A stretch of DNA of 28,114 nt, taken from Monosiga brevicollis MX1. Lineage: Eukaryota; Opisthokonta; Choanoflagellata; Craspedida; Salpingoecidae. The notes beneath the pieces were generated by a model. That model saw only the letters and a list, made by a program, of their open reading frames with translations. It ran no database searches and had not been told where the DNA came from. Every line of letters begins with the position of its first letter. The stretch's first letter is position 1. Positions 1-10,812 of the stretch are shown here, one piece after another. A program made the position numbers and the translations under genes. The stretch covers positions 640,564 to 668,677 of the forward strand of contig NW_001865044.1 in assembly GCF_000002865.3 (NCBI RefSeq), read 5' to 3'.

Positions 1-17
1 GGCACGGCACGGCACGG
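1..17. repeat. short GGCAC tandem repeat at the window edge
   Basis: About three and a half copies of a 5-base GGCAC unit open the window. If the exon at 54-119 is real, this lies inside its first intron. Confidence 0.6.
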
Positions 18-53
18 CGGGAAAGGGTGCCAAAAGGTTGCGATCGGACCGAC

Positions 54-119
54 CTGAAGGTGATTGTCATTGTTGTTGCGGGCAGCGTGCAGATGCATGG
101 CGTCTTCGATCGAGCCCAT
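54..119 (-). CDS. possible first exon of an ankyrin-like gene, cut by the window edge
   Basis: Read on the minus strand, an ATG at 119 in a strong Kozak context (ACCATGG) opens 22 codons ending at CAG followed by GTCGGT, a possible splice donor at 53. The peptide contains HLHAARNNNDNHLQ, which resembles the start of an ankyrin repeat (the usual xLHxAARxNxxxxxxxLL pattern). An in-frame TAG lies about 8 codons upstream, so the ATG could be a true start. The rest of the gene would lie left of the window. Only 22 codons are visible, so both the gene and its family are tentative; it could also be chance. Confidence 0.33.
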
Positions 120-458
120 GGTGCAGATGAATGGGGCAGGCTAAAGCGTGGAATAGGCTATTAAGACCACCTAAAACATGAGTATAAGCAAGGTGGCGGG
201 GGGGTGGGGAAGGGGGCAGGTGAGATGCACATGCGCACACACAAAGCAGCCGGCGCTTTCTTCTTGCAGCGAAACGGGACCCGATCAAAAGGGCTGAATG
301 GATCTGATCGCCGTGCACACGACCCCAACGCAAGAGGACAAGCTCATCGGGGGCACATGACCACCCAAGCTTGTCCACATTAGCTGGATTAGATCCTTCC
401 AGCGCGCCCATCAACGCCCAAGAAACACAATGGCAGCCGGCATCGTCGCAAGAACGAG

Positions 459-472
459 CGCGCGCGCGCGCG
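459..472. repeat. (CG)n dinucleotide run
   Basis: An uninterrupted CG alternation of about 14 bases just before the GA tract. Such a run can adopt Z-DNA, but nothing here shows that it does. Confidence 0.7.
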
Positions 473-500
473 TACCAACCGAAACGCAGAAATCGATAAT

Positions 501-577
<77 letters not shown>

Positions 578-657
578 AGAGAGAGAAGAGAGAAGACAGA
601 CAGACAGAGAGACAAAGAAACAGAGACAGAAAGACACACACACACACACACACACAC
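501..657. repeat. imperfect (GA)n tract followed by a (CA)n run
   Basis: About 130 bases of GA repeats with scattered CAGA and AGAA interruptions (501-633) lead directly into about 24 bases of CA repeat (633-657). It yields several spurious long open frames on both strands. Confidence 0.9.
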
Positions 658-1176
658 CCAGCCGCATACTTTGGGATGTGATTCTAACCTTTTGCTTCCT
701 TCTCTCTCTTCTTCTGTTCCTCGCTCCGGATCTGGTGCTCTGCGGGCTTAAACGCTCATGCTCTCTCGTATTGACCTGGCTTGTCTGGTTCAGGCTCTCG
801 CTGACCATCCGCTGCTGTGCGATGTTCGCTGATACCGTCTGTTTGCAGGAGGGTAGGAAAGGCGTCACGCACGCATCTGGCCCGGAGGCAGGGAGGAGGG
901 GGGCGCGCTACCAAGCCAGCTGCTACCAGGTGCATGAGGTTGCCCCTAACCTAGATGTCGTAATCGAGACATGGCTCAGACTGTCAGCATTTCTGGTCTT
1001 TTTTGCAGGCACGCAACGTGACGTGTCGTGGTTTTGACAGCGGTCTTGAGGGCTTTGATTGGGTTGGTGACACGGATGTGTCGGCGTTGAGAGATCGGGC
1101 ACCATCACCACCACCAGCGCAGACCAGCAGGCACATGAGCTCGACGCGATGAGCATCAGAGCTCGCCGCCGGAATG

Positions 1177-1262
1177 AAGAAGGAAGAGGGAGAAGAAGAA
1201 GAAGAAGATGAAGAAGAAGAAGAAGATGAAGAAGAAGAAGATGAAGAAGAAGATGAAGATAA
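1177..1262. repeat. (GAA)n / GAAGAT trinucleotide tract
   Basis: A purine-only strand of GAA repeats interrupted by GAT triplets, about 85 bases long. It translates as Lys/Glu/Met runs and is not supported as coding. Confidence 0.85.
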
Positions 1263-1427
1263 AGTATGACAAGATGCAGAAAGTCGGGGTGACCCAACGG
1301 GTTTTAGTCTTAAACAGACACCTATTTTATGTGTCTACTTTTCACGTTTTTTTGCGATCTGTACTTGTCAGACAAAAGCGTCTATTACCAAGTGATATGG
1401 TTATGTCAGATAAAATGTGCCCTCGCA

Positions 1428-1450
1428 ACACACACACACACACACACACA
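1428..1450. repeat. (CA)n microsatellite
   Basis: About 11 copies of the CA dinucleotide in intergenic DNA. Confidence 0.9.
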
Positions 1451-1757
1451 AGCGGTCACCGCCCACTTTTGACTTGCGACGGTGACGCCTCTGAGCTTGA
1501 CTGCTGCGCCGTGTCGCGTCACGTATCGCTCTGTGGCTTGACCTCTGCTCAGCCGCAGTCAGATGGGGGCTGGTTTTTATGGGTATACATGAGAGATATA
1601 CAGGATATGAACTAGCCTCCACCGAGTTGAGTTTGACGCAGCTGAAGTAGAACACTGCCAGCCAGCCAGCCTCTGTGCCCTGAGGGCCGTGCTCCTTGCG
1701 TACCCCGCATCGTGCACACGTGCTGCTCCGCCACCCGACCTGGGTGGGCGGTTCATC

Positions 1758-1912
1758 ATGTCTCCAAGCACTGAACGCCTGGAGGTTGTGGTGCGCAAGC
1801 GGTTCAAAGCGCGCCATGATCACGAACTCAGCGTACGCAAACACGATCGAGTCCTCTTCCTCGACCACATGAACGAAGCCTGGTATGTTGACCTTTGCCG
1901 ACAAAAGTTCCA

Positions 1913-1945
<33 letters not shown>

Positions 1946-3747
1946 CACGCACTGCATGCCCGTGCAGAAGTGTCTGAGGCCCTGATCCTTCTTGAATGTT
2001 TGGCTGCACGGTTAACATCTTACCGCTCGAAACAATCCATCTCAATTTCACGGGCCCCTTCCTTGTATTTGACCCCTCTCCACTGTCTGCCTTCCACCCC
2101 CCACCCCTCTTCAGGTCACGTGTCAAAAATGAGCAAGGAGTCAGCGGCGCTGTTCCCACAAAGATTCTCGTCTTCCCAGGCGGAACAGTTGACCCCTCAA
2201 CGGCCGCATTTGCCAACAGAACCCGATCCCAACACCGCCGAGCTAACCGACCTGGACCCAGCGCACGGGATGCCACTTACGATGATGACTACGATGATGA
2301 CGACGACTTTGCTCCTCCGCCCTTACCAGCTGGCCCGGCCCCAGATTTGCCCAGAGGCTACGGCTTTGAGGAGGAGGATGTCGACGACCAGCGAGATGCC
2401 TCTTTCGCCGCCCGTCGCCACCGCCATCGCCCTGATCGCCGAGACAAATTCAACTCGTACAACTCCCAGGCGGGTGCGGACGACGACGATGAGGACGATG
2501 ACCCGCTGCAGGTTCGACGACCTGGATCGTATCAGAAACAGACAGCCGACTTTCGGCGCCCGAATGGCCCTCGTGGCGAGGATTCAGATGAGGACGACGA
2601 TGACGCCGACCTCGTCTCGGAACCCGTCAACATGCGCCAAGCCCCGGGTGCCCGCCATCCCGGTCGTGGTCCTCCCAAGGGCCGCGGCCGTGGACGTGAC
2701 AACCCCGCACGCTTGCCCACCAACCGTCCTCCCAGCCGTGAAATGCGCCCGCCAAGCCGAGGCCCGCCGTCTCGGGATCATTATCGCCCCGATGGCCCTC
2801 TGTATGATCGTGATGGCCTTCCCATCTCACCTCAGAGCGGCTATTATGATGACCCTGGTCGCGATGAATATGATCCACGAGGCAATTATGGGGGATACCG
2901 TGACCGCCGTGATCGTCGCTCCGACCCCAACTATGGCCCACAGCGTGCTAGCTACGGCGGGGGCGGCGCCATGATGGCTCCCACCATGGGGGACATTGGA
3001 CGTCCCACAAGCTTCATGATGCCCATGTCCTTCCCCATGCCCATCATGCAGCCCTACATGCCCATGGCTGCCCCCATGCCTTATGGTGCCCCGCCCATGC
3101 AGTATCCACCCATGATGCAGCAGCCCCTCTTACCGAGCATGAATACAGGCATCAGCCTCAAAGACCGGTTTAATCAATCCCGCGTTGACGCCCTTCGCAG
3201 CGGTCTACACCGCCCCCTCCGCCCCGATTATGACGAACCAGATCCCGCCTCCAACAAGCCGACCCGCGCTGGCCCCCCCAAAACCACAGCCTCCGCTCCT
3301 GCATCTACGCCTGCACCGCCCTCGAGCGCTGTCTTGCCCCCGCCCCCGCCCCCGCCCCCTTCTGCCAACGCCGGCGCCAGCGCTGCTCCTGCCGCTCCGC
3401 CCCCACCACCTCCGCCTCCGCCACCGCCACCGCCACCGTATGTAGCTCGTTTTATTGCAACCTGCCGAGTGCACTCTGACAAGGCTCACGCATCTCCACT
3501 GTCTCCCAATGACACTGATGCAACATGCACTGGCCTCTCACCCGTTCGCTTTCCTGCTCCTTGACTTGACCTGTTGTGCAGACCGGAGCCGGTCGAGGTT
3601 GTGGGTGTGGGCAAGGCCAAGCCTCAACAAAAACTCAAACCTTCTTTGAACCAAGGAGCGGCTTTTCAACCCGTTGGCGAGCTCGTGGCCAAAATTGCGC
3701 AACGCAAAAATGGCAACATCATGGATCGGCTCAAAAACCTCCCATAA
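1758..3747 (+). CDS. EPS8-type SH3 domain, proline-rich scaffold protein (537 aa)
   Basis: Exons 1758..1882, 2115..3437 and 3582..3747 join in frame; the introns start GTATGT at 1883 and 3438. Joining exons 1 and 2 rebuilds one SH3 domain (about residues 8-62) that neither exon holds alone: ARHDHELSVRKHD, then WSRVKNEQG, then SGAVPTKILV. The ELSVxKxD motif and Ile in place of the usual Tyr after VPxx recall EPS8-family SH3 domains, which bind PxxDY peptides. After it come Asp-rich clusters, an Arg/Gly/Pro segment, a Met/Pro-rich stretch (about 3016-3126), the conserved-looking SLKDRFNQSR, runs of 8-14 prolines (likely profilin, WW or SH3 ligands) and a short C-terminal helix. No PTB domain is visible upstream, so this is not full-length EPS8. 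The start ATG is the first Met before the SH3; the frame stays open further 5' without another ATG. A cytoplasmic actin or signalling scaffold is inferred. Confidence 0.78.
1914..1943. repeat. (CA)n microsatellite inside intron 1 of the SH3 gene
   Basis: About 15 CA units within the intron 1883-2114 that splits the SH3 domain. Read-through would give a His/Thr run, which supports its being intronic. Confidence 0.9.
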
Positions 3748-4091
3748 TTTTTTTCTTTGTTTTTGTTTTCTTCCCTTCCTCAACGCTGCCCTGTGATTAA
3801 CCAATATGCCCCACTCGACGCCACTGCGTGAGCGCCGTCTCTGCCCTTGCTGTCCTCTTGACAACAATATTTTAATGACCGTGATACTACAATGTGACAG
3901 TGACCAACATAGCACACATTTCAACCAGAAGCACGTAGGGCATTTCACGGCACCCTTCGATCGATCGATAGCATCGATTCTGATATCCAAAACTTAATTG
4001 ACTAATGTGCTGCCCTGGCTGAGCAATTGAATACATGACATTATTGCATCTGGAGAATAGCAAGAACGTGGCGGTAAATGCCAAGCCCCCA
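3748..4091. other. convergent 3' intergenic region
   Basis: It separates the stop of the SH3 gene (3745-3747) from the stop of the doublecortin gene (4092-4094, minus strand), so it holds both 3' untranslated ends. It carries a T-rich stretch just after 3747 and a small (ATCG)n palindromic run at about 3959-3970. I see no coding exon and no canonical AATAAA signal that I would call. Confidence 0.6.
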
Positions 4092-7000
4092 TTACTCATC
4101 AATCACGCTCATTGCTTCAGAGTCACCAACACCCGAATCGGCCACGGGTGGCTTGGCAGTCGATGTCGAGCTCTTGCCACCGACGAATGGCTCGCCGGCC
4201 GACGCCAGAACCTGCAATGCGCATGATGGAACCATGATGAGATGCCGTGCGACGATGCAGACCTAGCATGAGCCAGAAACCAACAACAACAACAAAAACA
4301 ACACACACACCATACACGTTTCAATCCGAGCCAATCGTACCTCTTGATTCGTGGCTAGTTCTTCGAGGGAGTGCACCAACTGACCCTGCAGGGTGTACAA
4401 ACGCCGAACGGGATTCATTCGTAATTTTTCGGTGCAGTCCACTAACAAATCCTCCAACGAACGGGCCATGCACAACAGCGGCGGTGCATCCCATGCACCG
4501 TTCCGCCGCGCCAGGACACGAGCCATCGGTCGCACAGGTTTGGCCAGGCGCTGAAAGAGATCCGGGTCTCGAGGTTGCGAGGCTTTGGCAATTTTGGGGC
4601 GCCCAGCCTCGTGTACAGCCAAGTCAATTTGCCGCAGACGCGCCTTAAACTGGGTCATGCGCTCAGCCACCGCTTCCAGATCCAGCTTGTTCGAATCCAG
4701 TTCTGTTTGCAGTGTGTCGAGACGGCGCCCCGTGGATTCGGTGGCCTCCTTCGCCATCAAAGCTTTCAAATTCTTGCGCTGGCTTTTTAGCGCCTGTGCT
4801 TCCTCCTTGCATCGTGCAAAGGCCCCACGCAGCTCCTGGCGCTCTTGACGCAAGGCATCGAAGCACGTTTCGGGTCGTACAAACGGCTCTCCGCACGAAA
4901 CCCACAACTCTAGATCATTGGCGTCCGAGACATGCTTTTTGCCGAGGCTGCTCAAGCGCTCTACAGGCGTCCCGTCACGCAAAAAGAGAGCCCGAGCTGC
5001 GTTGGCTAGATTTAACAGCCCTAAGATCCATGCCAACAAAATGCTGTGTTAGTTTCGAGTTGCCACAGAGAGGCACAGATTTCTTTCGCCTTCTGAATGC
5101 AGGTACCCCTGCCCCAAGCACGAAGGCACAGGGCAAGAGGGGGGACACTGCGCAGAGGAAATGGTCAACGTACGAGTTGCTTCACTCAACAAGAAGGCCA
5201 AGCTTCGCTCGTCGCTTTCCAACACCACCACAACCCGCTTGGACCGTGTTTTAAGCACCTCGCCGTTCTTGTACAAAACTGTCTTGAGGCGACGGCTCGG
5301 TTCGAGCGAGGACGTTGGAGCCGATGCTACAAGGTACGAGGATCTCGTGTGACACCAAAGCAAGATCGGCAAGTCGAAGGCAAGCATGCAAGAGAGCAGC
5401 AACATACGTTTAATGTGCACGGTACGACGATCTAAAACGCCGACAAGACGGCCCAGATAGCGATCCCAGCGCGCCAAAGCCTCCTCGGCATCCTCCACAC
5501 TGCGCAACGTGACCCTCGCACCCAAAGGCACGGGCTGTGGGGGTGCAAAGACCCCCTTGGGTCCACGCAACCCAAAGCGCGATTCAATCTCAAGAGCTCG
5601 GTTGCGATTACTACACACAAATGACTGCACGCCAAGACTCAGCGAGTGGGTCGAGGATGAGCCATTGTGGCCGCTGTTCTCGGCACAAGCCGGACAACTA
5701 AGCAGGCAAAATACCCGGCAGTGAGCCAAACCGTGACGAACAACAACAAAAAAGTGGTGGGCACAAAAGTGGGGCAAGGAGAAAAAATATTCCGCACATG
5801 AGATTATCTCGGGCATCAAGGTAGGCCAGTTGATCCACAGCCTGTGCGCCATGGAATGCGGCTGAGCACACGCCAGCTTGTTGTAGCAACCCTGGCAAGG
5901 AAGCCCCGGGTAATTGAAGGCGGAATGTAGCCCGATCCTTGACGGCCCGCACCAAGCTCATACGATTCTGCAAAAACCAACAAGCGGTGCTGCTGCATGA
6001 GTACACATGGGCAAGTATTCGCAGCGGGCAATCCCTATCACTACCCACGCACCGTGTTGCGATCCAACAGACAGAGGCGAGCCTCGCCATCAAAGTCCTC
6101 GCCCGCAGCAGCTTCAGCTCGTGCTTCTCGACGGGCCCAACCCAAGCAAAGATTGGCATCCATGGCACTCACAAAGAGCCCGTCCTCAACAATCCATTTT
6201 TGTCCAGGCTCGTTGAGCGCCAGGGGTTCCAGCGTGATCGTGGCTCCAGCCGCCACCTCGATTGCCGTCAGACAATCGTCGCCAACCATGAGCTGCCGCT
6301 GTGGCTTAAGCACAGCCTGGAGGGCGGCCTCCTCGTCCGTTGTTGTCGTGAACGTCGAGCCATTGCGCTGCGCAAAAGTGGCAATGCTGTCGGCAGCGGC
6401 ATACGCCTCGGCCACTTGGCGCAGGGCCCGAATTTCACCCTCGAGCAATTTGGTGGCCCGCGTGACGGCAGGACCAGGGTGCCACGGCTCGCCACAGCTC
6501 ACCTGCAGCACCACGGCTGAGTCAAATGTCTCTGGGTCTGTCACCGCCGCACCCCAGGGCGTGAACAGCTGGCGACTTGCGCCCGTCAGCTGTGGTAGTG
6601 CAGCATCACACTTGACCAACAGCAGCTCAAGCCGCCACTCCTGGCGCTCATCACGCTGCTGAGTGAGTGAATCGGTCATGCTGACGGCCCAGTCCGTACC
6701 GAGCTTTTTGCTCAGCCAGTGACGCGTGTCCTTGGGCAGGCTTGATGCCAAGGTCGCGGGCGCCATGGCATTACCCACGGTATTGCTGCGCCCACGCTCG
6801 CCGGCACTTAGAGGCAACACCACAGAGGAGGGTTCGGCGCCGGGGTTGACATTGGGTACAACCTTGAGCTTGCGGTGGTAGAGATGCCTGTCAAAGCGAG
6901 CCGAGCTGCGCTGCGTCGGCCAGGGCGCCTTGCCCACGAGGAGGGCCTCAAGGGGTGCTGGCATTTCCGCATTCCACTGACAGTTGGCGTCGCAGGGCCA

Positions 7001-10000
7001 CATGAGAGCCTTTTCAATCCATCGCCGATCCTGGTTCACGTCCCGTGATTCTTTGAAGAGTGCCACCTGGTCGAAGCGATACGACTTGAAGGCCCACCGC
7101 TGCCGCTGGCCCACTGCGGTTGCGGGTGCTTCGACGGCTTGTACCGACAGCACGACATGGTCTGCGCTAGAGCCATCGGCGCCGACAGCGTCATCCGCGG
7201 TCCATGCCACGCCACCCGAGGTCGGTGGGCTGCCATTGCCGTCGCTGTCCTCGTCTTGTTCACCGCGCTGGGTTTGTCCGTGGTCATTGTTGGTACTAGA
7301 AAAGCCCATGCTGGTGTTTTCGTCAGCGTGTTTCAACGCCACATCGACGGTTGCCGAGAGAGTCAGACCAAACTCTGCGTTGGCTGCCGTTCGAATTGTG
7401 CCATCGTCTGCAAAGAACCAGAGTGCATTCAAGTTACTTGCCGCCGCTTCTCCAAAGCCCACCGGCAAGGGAGACGCAGGAGAGTCGGCAGCCGGGTCAC
7501 CTAGCACGGTGAGGACCATGGAGGGACACAAGCGCGAGGATATGAAGCACAGAGTCGGCCCTTCAGTGGCAGTACGCAACGGTTGCACCTGCCAACGCTG
7601 GAGTAGGTTTGACTTGTCAGCTAACTGGCGCAGATGAAAGGCCACGCGCGGTTGGAAGACGGCCACCTCGCGCTCGCGACGCAGCAAGAGCATGGCCGTG
7701 CTGTGTGCCAACGGCTTGAGCCGTTCGAGTGCCTCCGTTCCCACGGTTTTGGCGTCGTACTTGAGAGCTTCGGGTACAGGCTCGTCGGCCGCCAAGAGAG
7801 CAAAGTTGTTGGCATTCAGTTCGTCATCTTCGACCACGTCAAAGTGCTCAACAAACATGGGATGCGGCGAGTTCGAGCTCTCGCTCGTTTCGGGTGTGGG
7901 TGTCTCGGTGTCGGAAGCAGTGGGGGCTCTGACCAAAACCTGTCGGGCGCCCGATAGCGAGACCCCCAACACCACGTCCTCGTAAGGGACAAAGGGTTCG
8001 CCACGCGAAACCCAGACAGTGTTGACCTTGCGCAACTGATGCACCTTGCGTAGCTCGCGTCCTGATTTATCAAAGAGGCGCTTGGCTGGTCCACCCAAAT
8101 CAAGAAGGCTGTCGATGCGAGCCAGCAGCAGAGCAAAGACGCCCTGGGCATCTTGAGCACGCCGCTCGGCCTCCCCGACATGAAAGGTGAAGGTCCGACT
8201 GTTTTCCGGGCGGGCAGGGAGACCATTGGGCACGGCAGCGAGGTACAGGGCGGGCCGAGCATCGACGAGCGTCGAGTTGGGCTTGAGGCGCGGGATGGAG
8301 GCGGCTAGCGGCGGCTCGGGCCCATCAGCGACGCTCTCTAACAAGGTCGCTCGACAAGCAAGAAGGTAGCGGCGCGACTCCTGTAGGCGATTGGTCTGCA
8401 GGTCCAAATCTCCGAGAGCCGCTTCTTGAGCCTCGTAGCCCGAGATGATAGAGTCGAGAATCTCTTTGCGTTGCTCGCACTGCTTGATACGCGCATCAAG
8501 GCGCTGGACATGATGTTGGATGAATGCGAGGGGCCCGCGAGTATCAAAGGCCTCGGTGCCTGCCACAACCCAGAAGGGTCCGGCCACGCGGCCGATAACG
8601 TACTGCAGCGCTGGGTGACACAGGGCGTGCAGATCACCAGTGGCCTCTCGGATGACGTGACCATCAAGGGCAAAGAGACGAGCGGCTGGCCCACTGAGAG
8701 CCAGCCGACGGGTGCAAGCGTGGAGTACGTCATCCAGGGAATCGGGAAGAAGCAAGGCGGTGCCGTTGATGCCCTCTCCAAGGTTGAAAAAGGTTGCGCG
8801 AAGCCGACCGGCTTGATCAATGGAGGCAGTGCAGCGCCCAGCAGACAGAGGCCGGGAGTTGGCGGTGCGACCGTGCAATCCGGAAGAGAGGCCAACAGAT
8901 GCCGAGAGGGAGGCTGTGGGCCCTAGTCGACGGCGATGCTCGGCCGCAACGCGGGCAAAAGGATCCGCAAAGGGCTCGCCGAGGCTCACGTAAACGATGG
9001 CATGGGGTTCCAGCAGTTGACAATCCTCGGTGGAGAGGAGCTCTTGGCCCGACTCATCGAAGAGACGGCGGGCGGCAAAGGGCAGGTCGAGGCGCTGGGT
9101 GCAGGCTCGCAGCAGGGCATGTAGCGTATCGCCTTGAACCCTGATGCCATGCTGATACGTTCCATTTTTGTGAGCCACACACCGCACGAGGTGGGGACGG
9201 GCCTGGTACATGCGGCGGGCTGCGGCCTCTGCGCGCCGTGAGGTCTCAAGTGGGGCTGAGGTGGGCCGAGCACGGACGGAGCGACGCAACGATTGGCTGC
9301 TAGCGCCGTTGTTGCGATGCACGGCTGAGGTGGGCCGTGAACGTCGAGAGGGAGCATTGCGCGGCAAGCGCATGGTAGCAGCATAGGGAGAATTATCGAC
9401 AAAACTGGCTCTGGTGAGGGTGCGGGGGCGAGATTGCGAGGTCATGGTCGATGTGCGGGAGCTTTGCGATGTATCTGAGCGGTAAGAAGATGGCCGCTGC
9501 GGCCGCGACGCCACAGGTATGGCCGCCGCATAGCGCTACATGGGCCCCGACGAAGACGTTGGGTAGGAGGGATGAGAAGGGATGTTGATCCACAAGCTTT
9601 GAGAACAAGGCGAGGGCCAAGACAGGCAACGGCTGAGTTCCGACGGAGGAGCGAAATAGCTCACCTGAAGCTGCTCCTGCTTTTCCCGACTGTCCAGCAG
9701 CTCATGAAGCAGCGTAGGATCCAACTACCGCATCATTGCAACAAGCCTCGGTCAAGACGGGGCGGCGAGGGCAGCGTGCTTGTGTGCGTTTTTGTGCACG
9801 TCTGTACGCGGCTGTGTGCAAGTGTGTAGAAAAGGACATGGACGCCGATCGCGGCAATGCCAGTGCTCGACTCACCTGCGGCATGATGACAGACTGTTGA
9901 TGATCCAGGTAATTCACGAGAGCCGTTGGCAGCGCAAGCTCCTGGGCAGCCCGGACTGCGTGCCACCAGCTGAGAACCCTGCCCAGCGCAGTCAGCAGTG

Positions 10001-10113
10001 CTGTGACCACACACACGCGCACACACACACACACACTTGAACCGGGGCTCGACTTGGCCTTGGCTCCAGTCGAGGACGTGGTGCGGCTCCTGTTGAACCA
10101 ACAAAACTGACAT
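4092..10113 (-). CDS. DCDC1-like multi-doublecortin protein with beta-trefoil-like segments (about 1708 aa)
   Basis: Minus-strand exons: 10113..10037, 9969..9876, 9724..9665, 9535..6053, 5967..5798, 5697..5408, 5326..5174, 5020..4341, 4211..4092; all join in phase. Doublecortin (DCX, tubulin-binding) domains: about 192-266, 321-399, 509-593, a partial one near 1029-1096, 1404-1490 and 1607-1679. Most end in the typical (S/A)xGEPF motif. The last two are split by introns and become complete only after splicing (FLLSEATR joined to LLNLANAARAL; LATNQE joined to VLASAGEPFV). QRW and QKW segments (about 689-892 and from 1156) look like ricin-B-type beta-trefoil pieces. DCX repeats plus such trefoils, with coiled coil (about 1494-1580), recall animal DCDC1/DCDC5. 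A microtubule or axonemal role is inferred. The N-terminal exons before 9535 are short and unconserved. The start at 10113 is a guess; 10263 is an alternative in the same open frame. Confidence 0.8.
9970..10036 (-). repeat. 67-nt intron whose donor lies in a (GT)n microsatellite
   Basis: On the minus strand the proposed intron 1 of the doublecortin gene begins GTGTGTGT as part of a run of about 13 GT units (CA on the plus strand, 10010-10036). It ends TTCTCAG at 9970. Joining Asn26 across it gives a continuous frame, but any GT in the run could serve as donor. Confidence 0.55.
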
Positions 10114-10812
10114 GTGCACACCCTGAACAAACACACACACACACACACTCTCAACGGGGAATGGAAGCTGTGTGTGTCTCTTGGGAATTAATGATCCAAA
10201 GCTACAAATTTGCTTCAGCCTTGAGGCGTTCGTGTCACGCCTATCCAGACTCCCGCCTACCATCCCCAAGCACCCTGTGCTGTCTGTACTGTACGACTGG
10301 CGCTGCCGGCGCTGCCGTTTTCACACACACACACACACTCACACACACAGATTTGCTGTTGTAGTGTTGTTGTTGTTCGACATCGCGTTGCGAGGGTGCG
10401 TGGCCTATTGTTAGATCAGCATCCTCATCTATATTTAGTCGAAGCCAGGTGGGCGGAAACAGTTGAAAAACGAAGAGAGAGAGCGCGCTTTTCGAGAGAA
10501 CGGCAGTCGAAGGTGCGATGATGGCGATGGCAGCGTTGCTCACTTGGTTCGAGGGAGATTGGGATCGTAAGGAAGAGGCTTGCTGGTCTTGAGCTCATTG
10601 GGTCTCTGTGTTTGTAGAGGGAGCCCTGGCTTGACGGCTGGGTTTGAATGGGTGGTCCAACCCCGCGTTTTCTTGGATCCGCTTCATCGACCGGTGGCCC
10701 CCGAGGCCGGCGTGGCAGCCCGCAGGGCGCCAAACGCCATGCCGGAGCGACTTGCCTGATTTCCTTAGTACCAGAGCGATTCATCGCCATCTAGAAACAT
10801 CGACACGACATC
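10114..10812. other. head-to-head intergenic region with CA microsatellites
   Basis: It lies between the assumed start of the doublecortin gene (minus) and the ATG of the membrane alpha-kinase gene (10813, plus), and so probably holds both promoters and 5' UTRs. It has CA/GT runs at 10131-10148 and 10321-10349. On the minus strand an open frame with an ATG at 10263 runs straight through the first GT run into the doublecortin exon. The gap between it and the TTCAG at 10123 is too small for an intron. No separate gene is supported. Confidence 0.55.
10321..10349. repeat. (CA)n microsatellite
   Basis: About 14 CA units with one TCA interruption, in the shared upstream region of two divergent genes. 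Confidence 0.85.

Larger units (their letters stand above)
120..1757. other. intergenic region with several microsatellites, no supported gene
   Basis: This lies between the possible minus-strand exon at 54-119 and the SH3 gene starting at 1758, so it may act as a head-to-head promoter. It holds a CG run (459-472), an imperfect GA tract (501-633), a CA run (633-657), a GAA/GAAGAT tract (1177-1262) and a second CA run (1428-1450). The open frames here are low-complexity translations of these repeats (Ser/Leu, Arg/Glu, Lys/Met or Cys/Val runs). I found no exon with a conserved domain. Confidence 0.6.

Noticed and set aside
67-868. Several open frames of 80-196 codons rich in Ser/Leu/Cys/Val or Arg/Glu
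   Set aside because: They are translations of the GA and CA microsatellites in different frames, with no domain and no splice context.
1401-2276. 291-codon minus-strand frame
   Set aside because: It is antisense to the SH3 exon and passes through two CA repeats as Cys/Val runs. The plus strand holds a real SH3 domain.
3205-3489. Gly-rich minus-strand frames
   Set aside because: They are the antisense of the polyproline coding run.
9496-9535. Alternative start of the large doublecortin exon at the CCGCAG acceptor, or translation from a GTG at 9514
   Set aside because: A eukaryotic GTG start is unlikely. The TAG acceptor at 9536 has the better pyrimidine tract and keeps phase 0; the choice remains uncertain.
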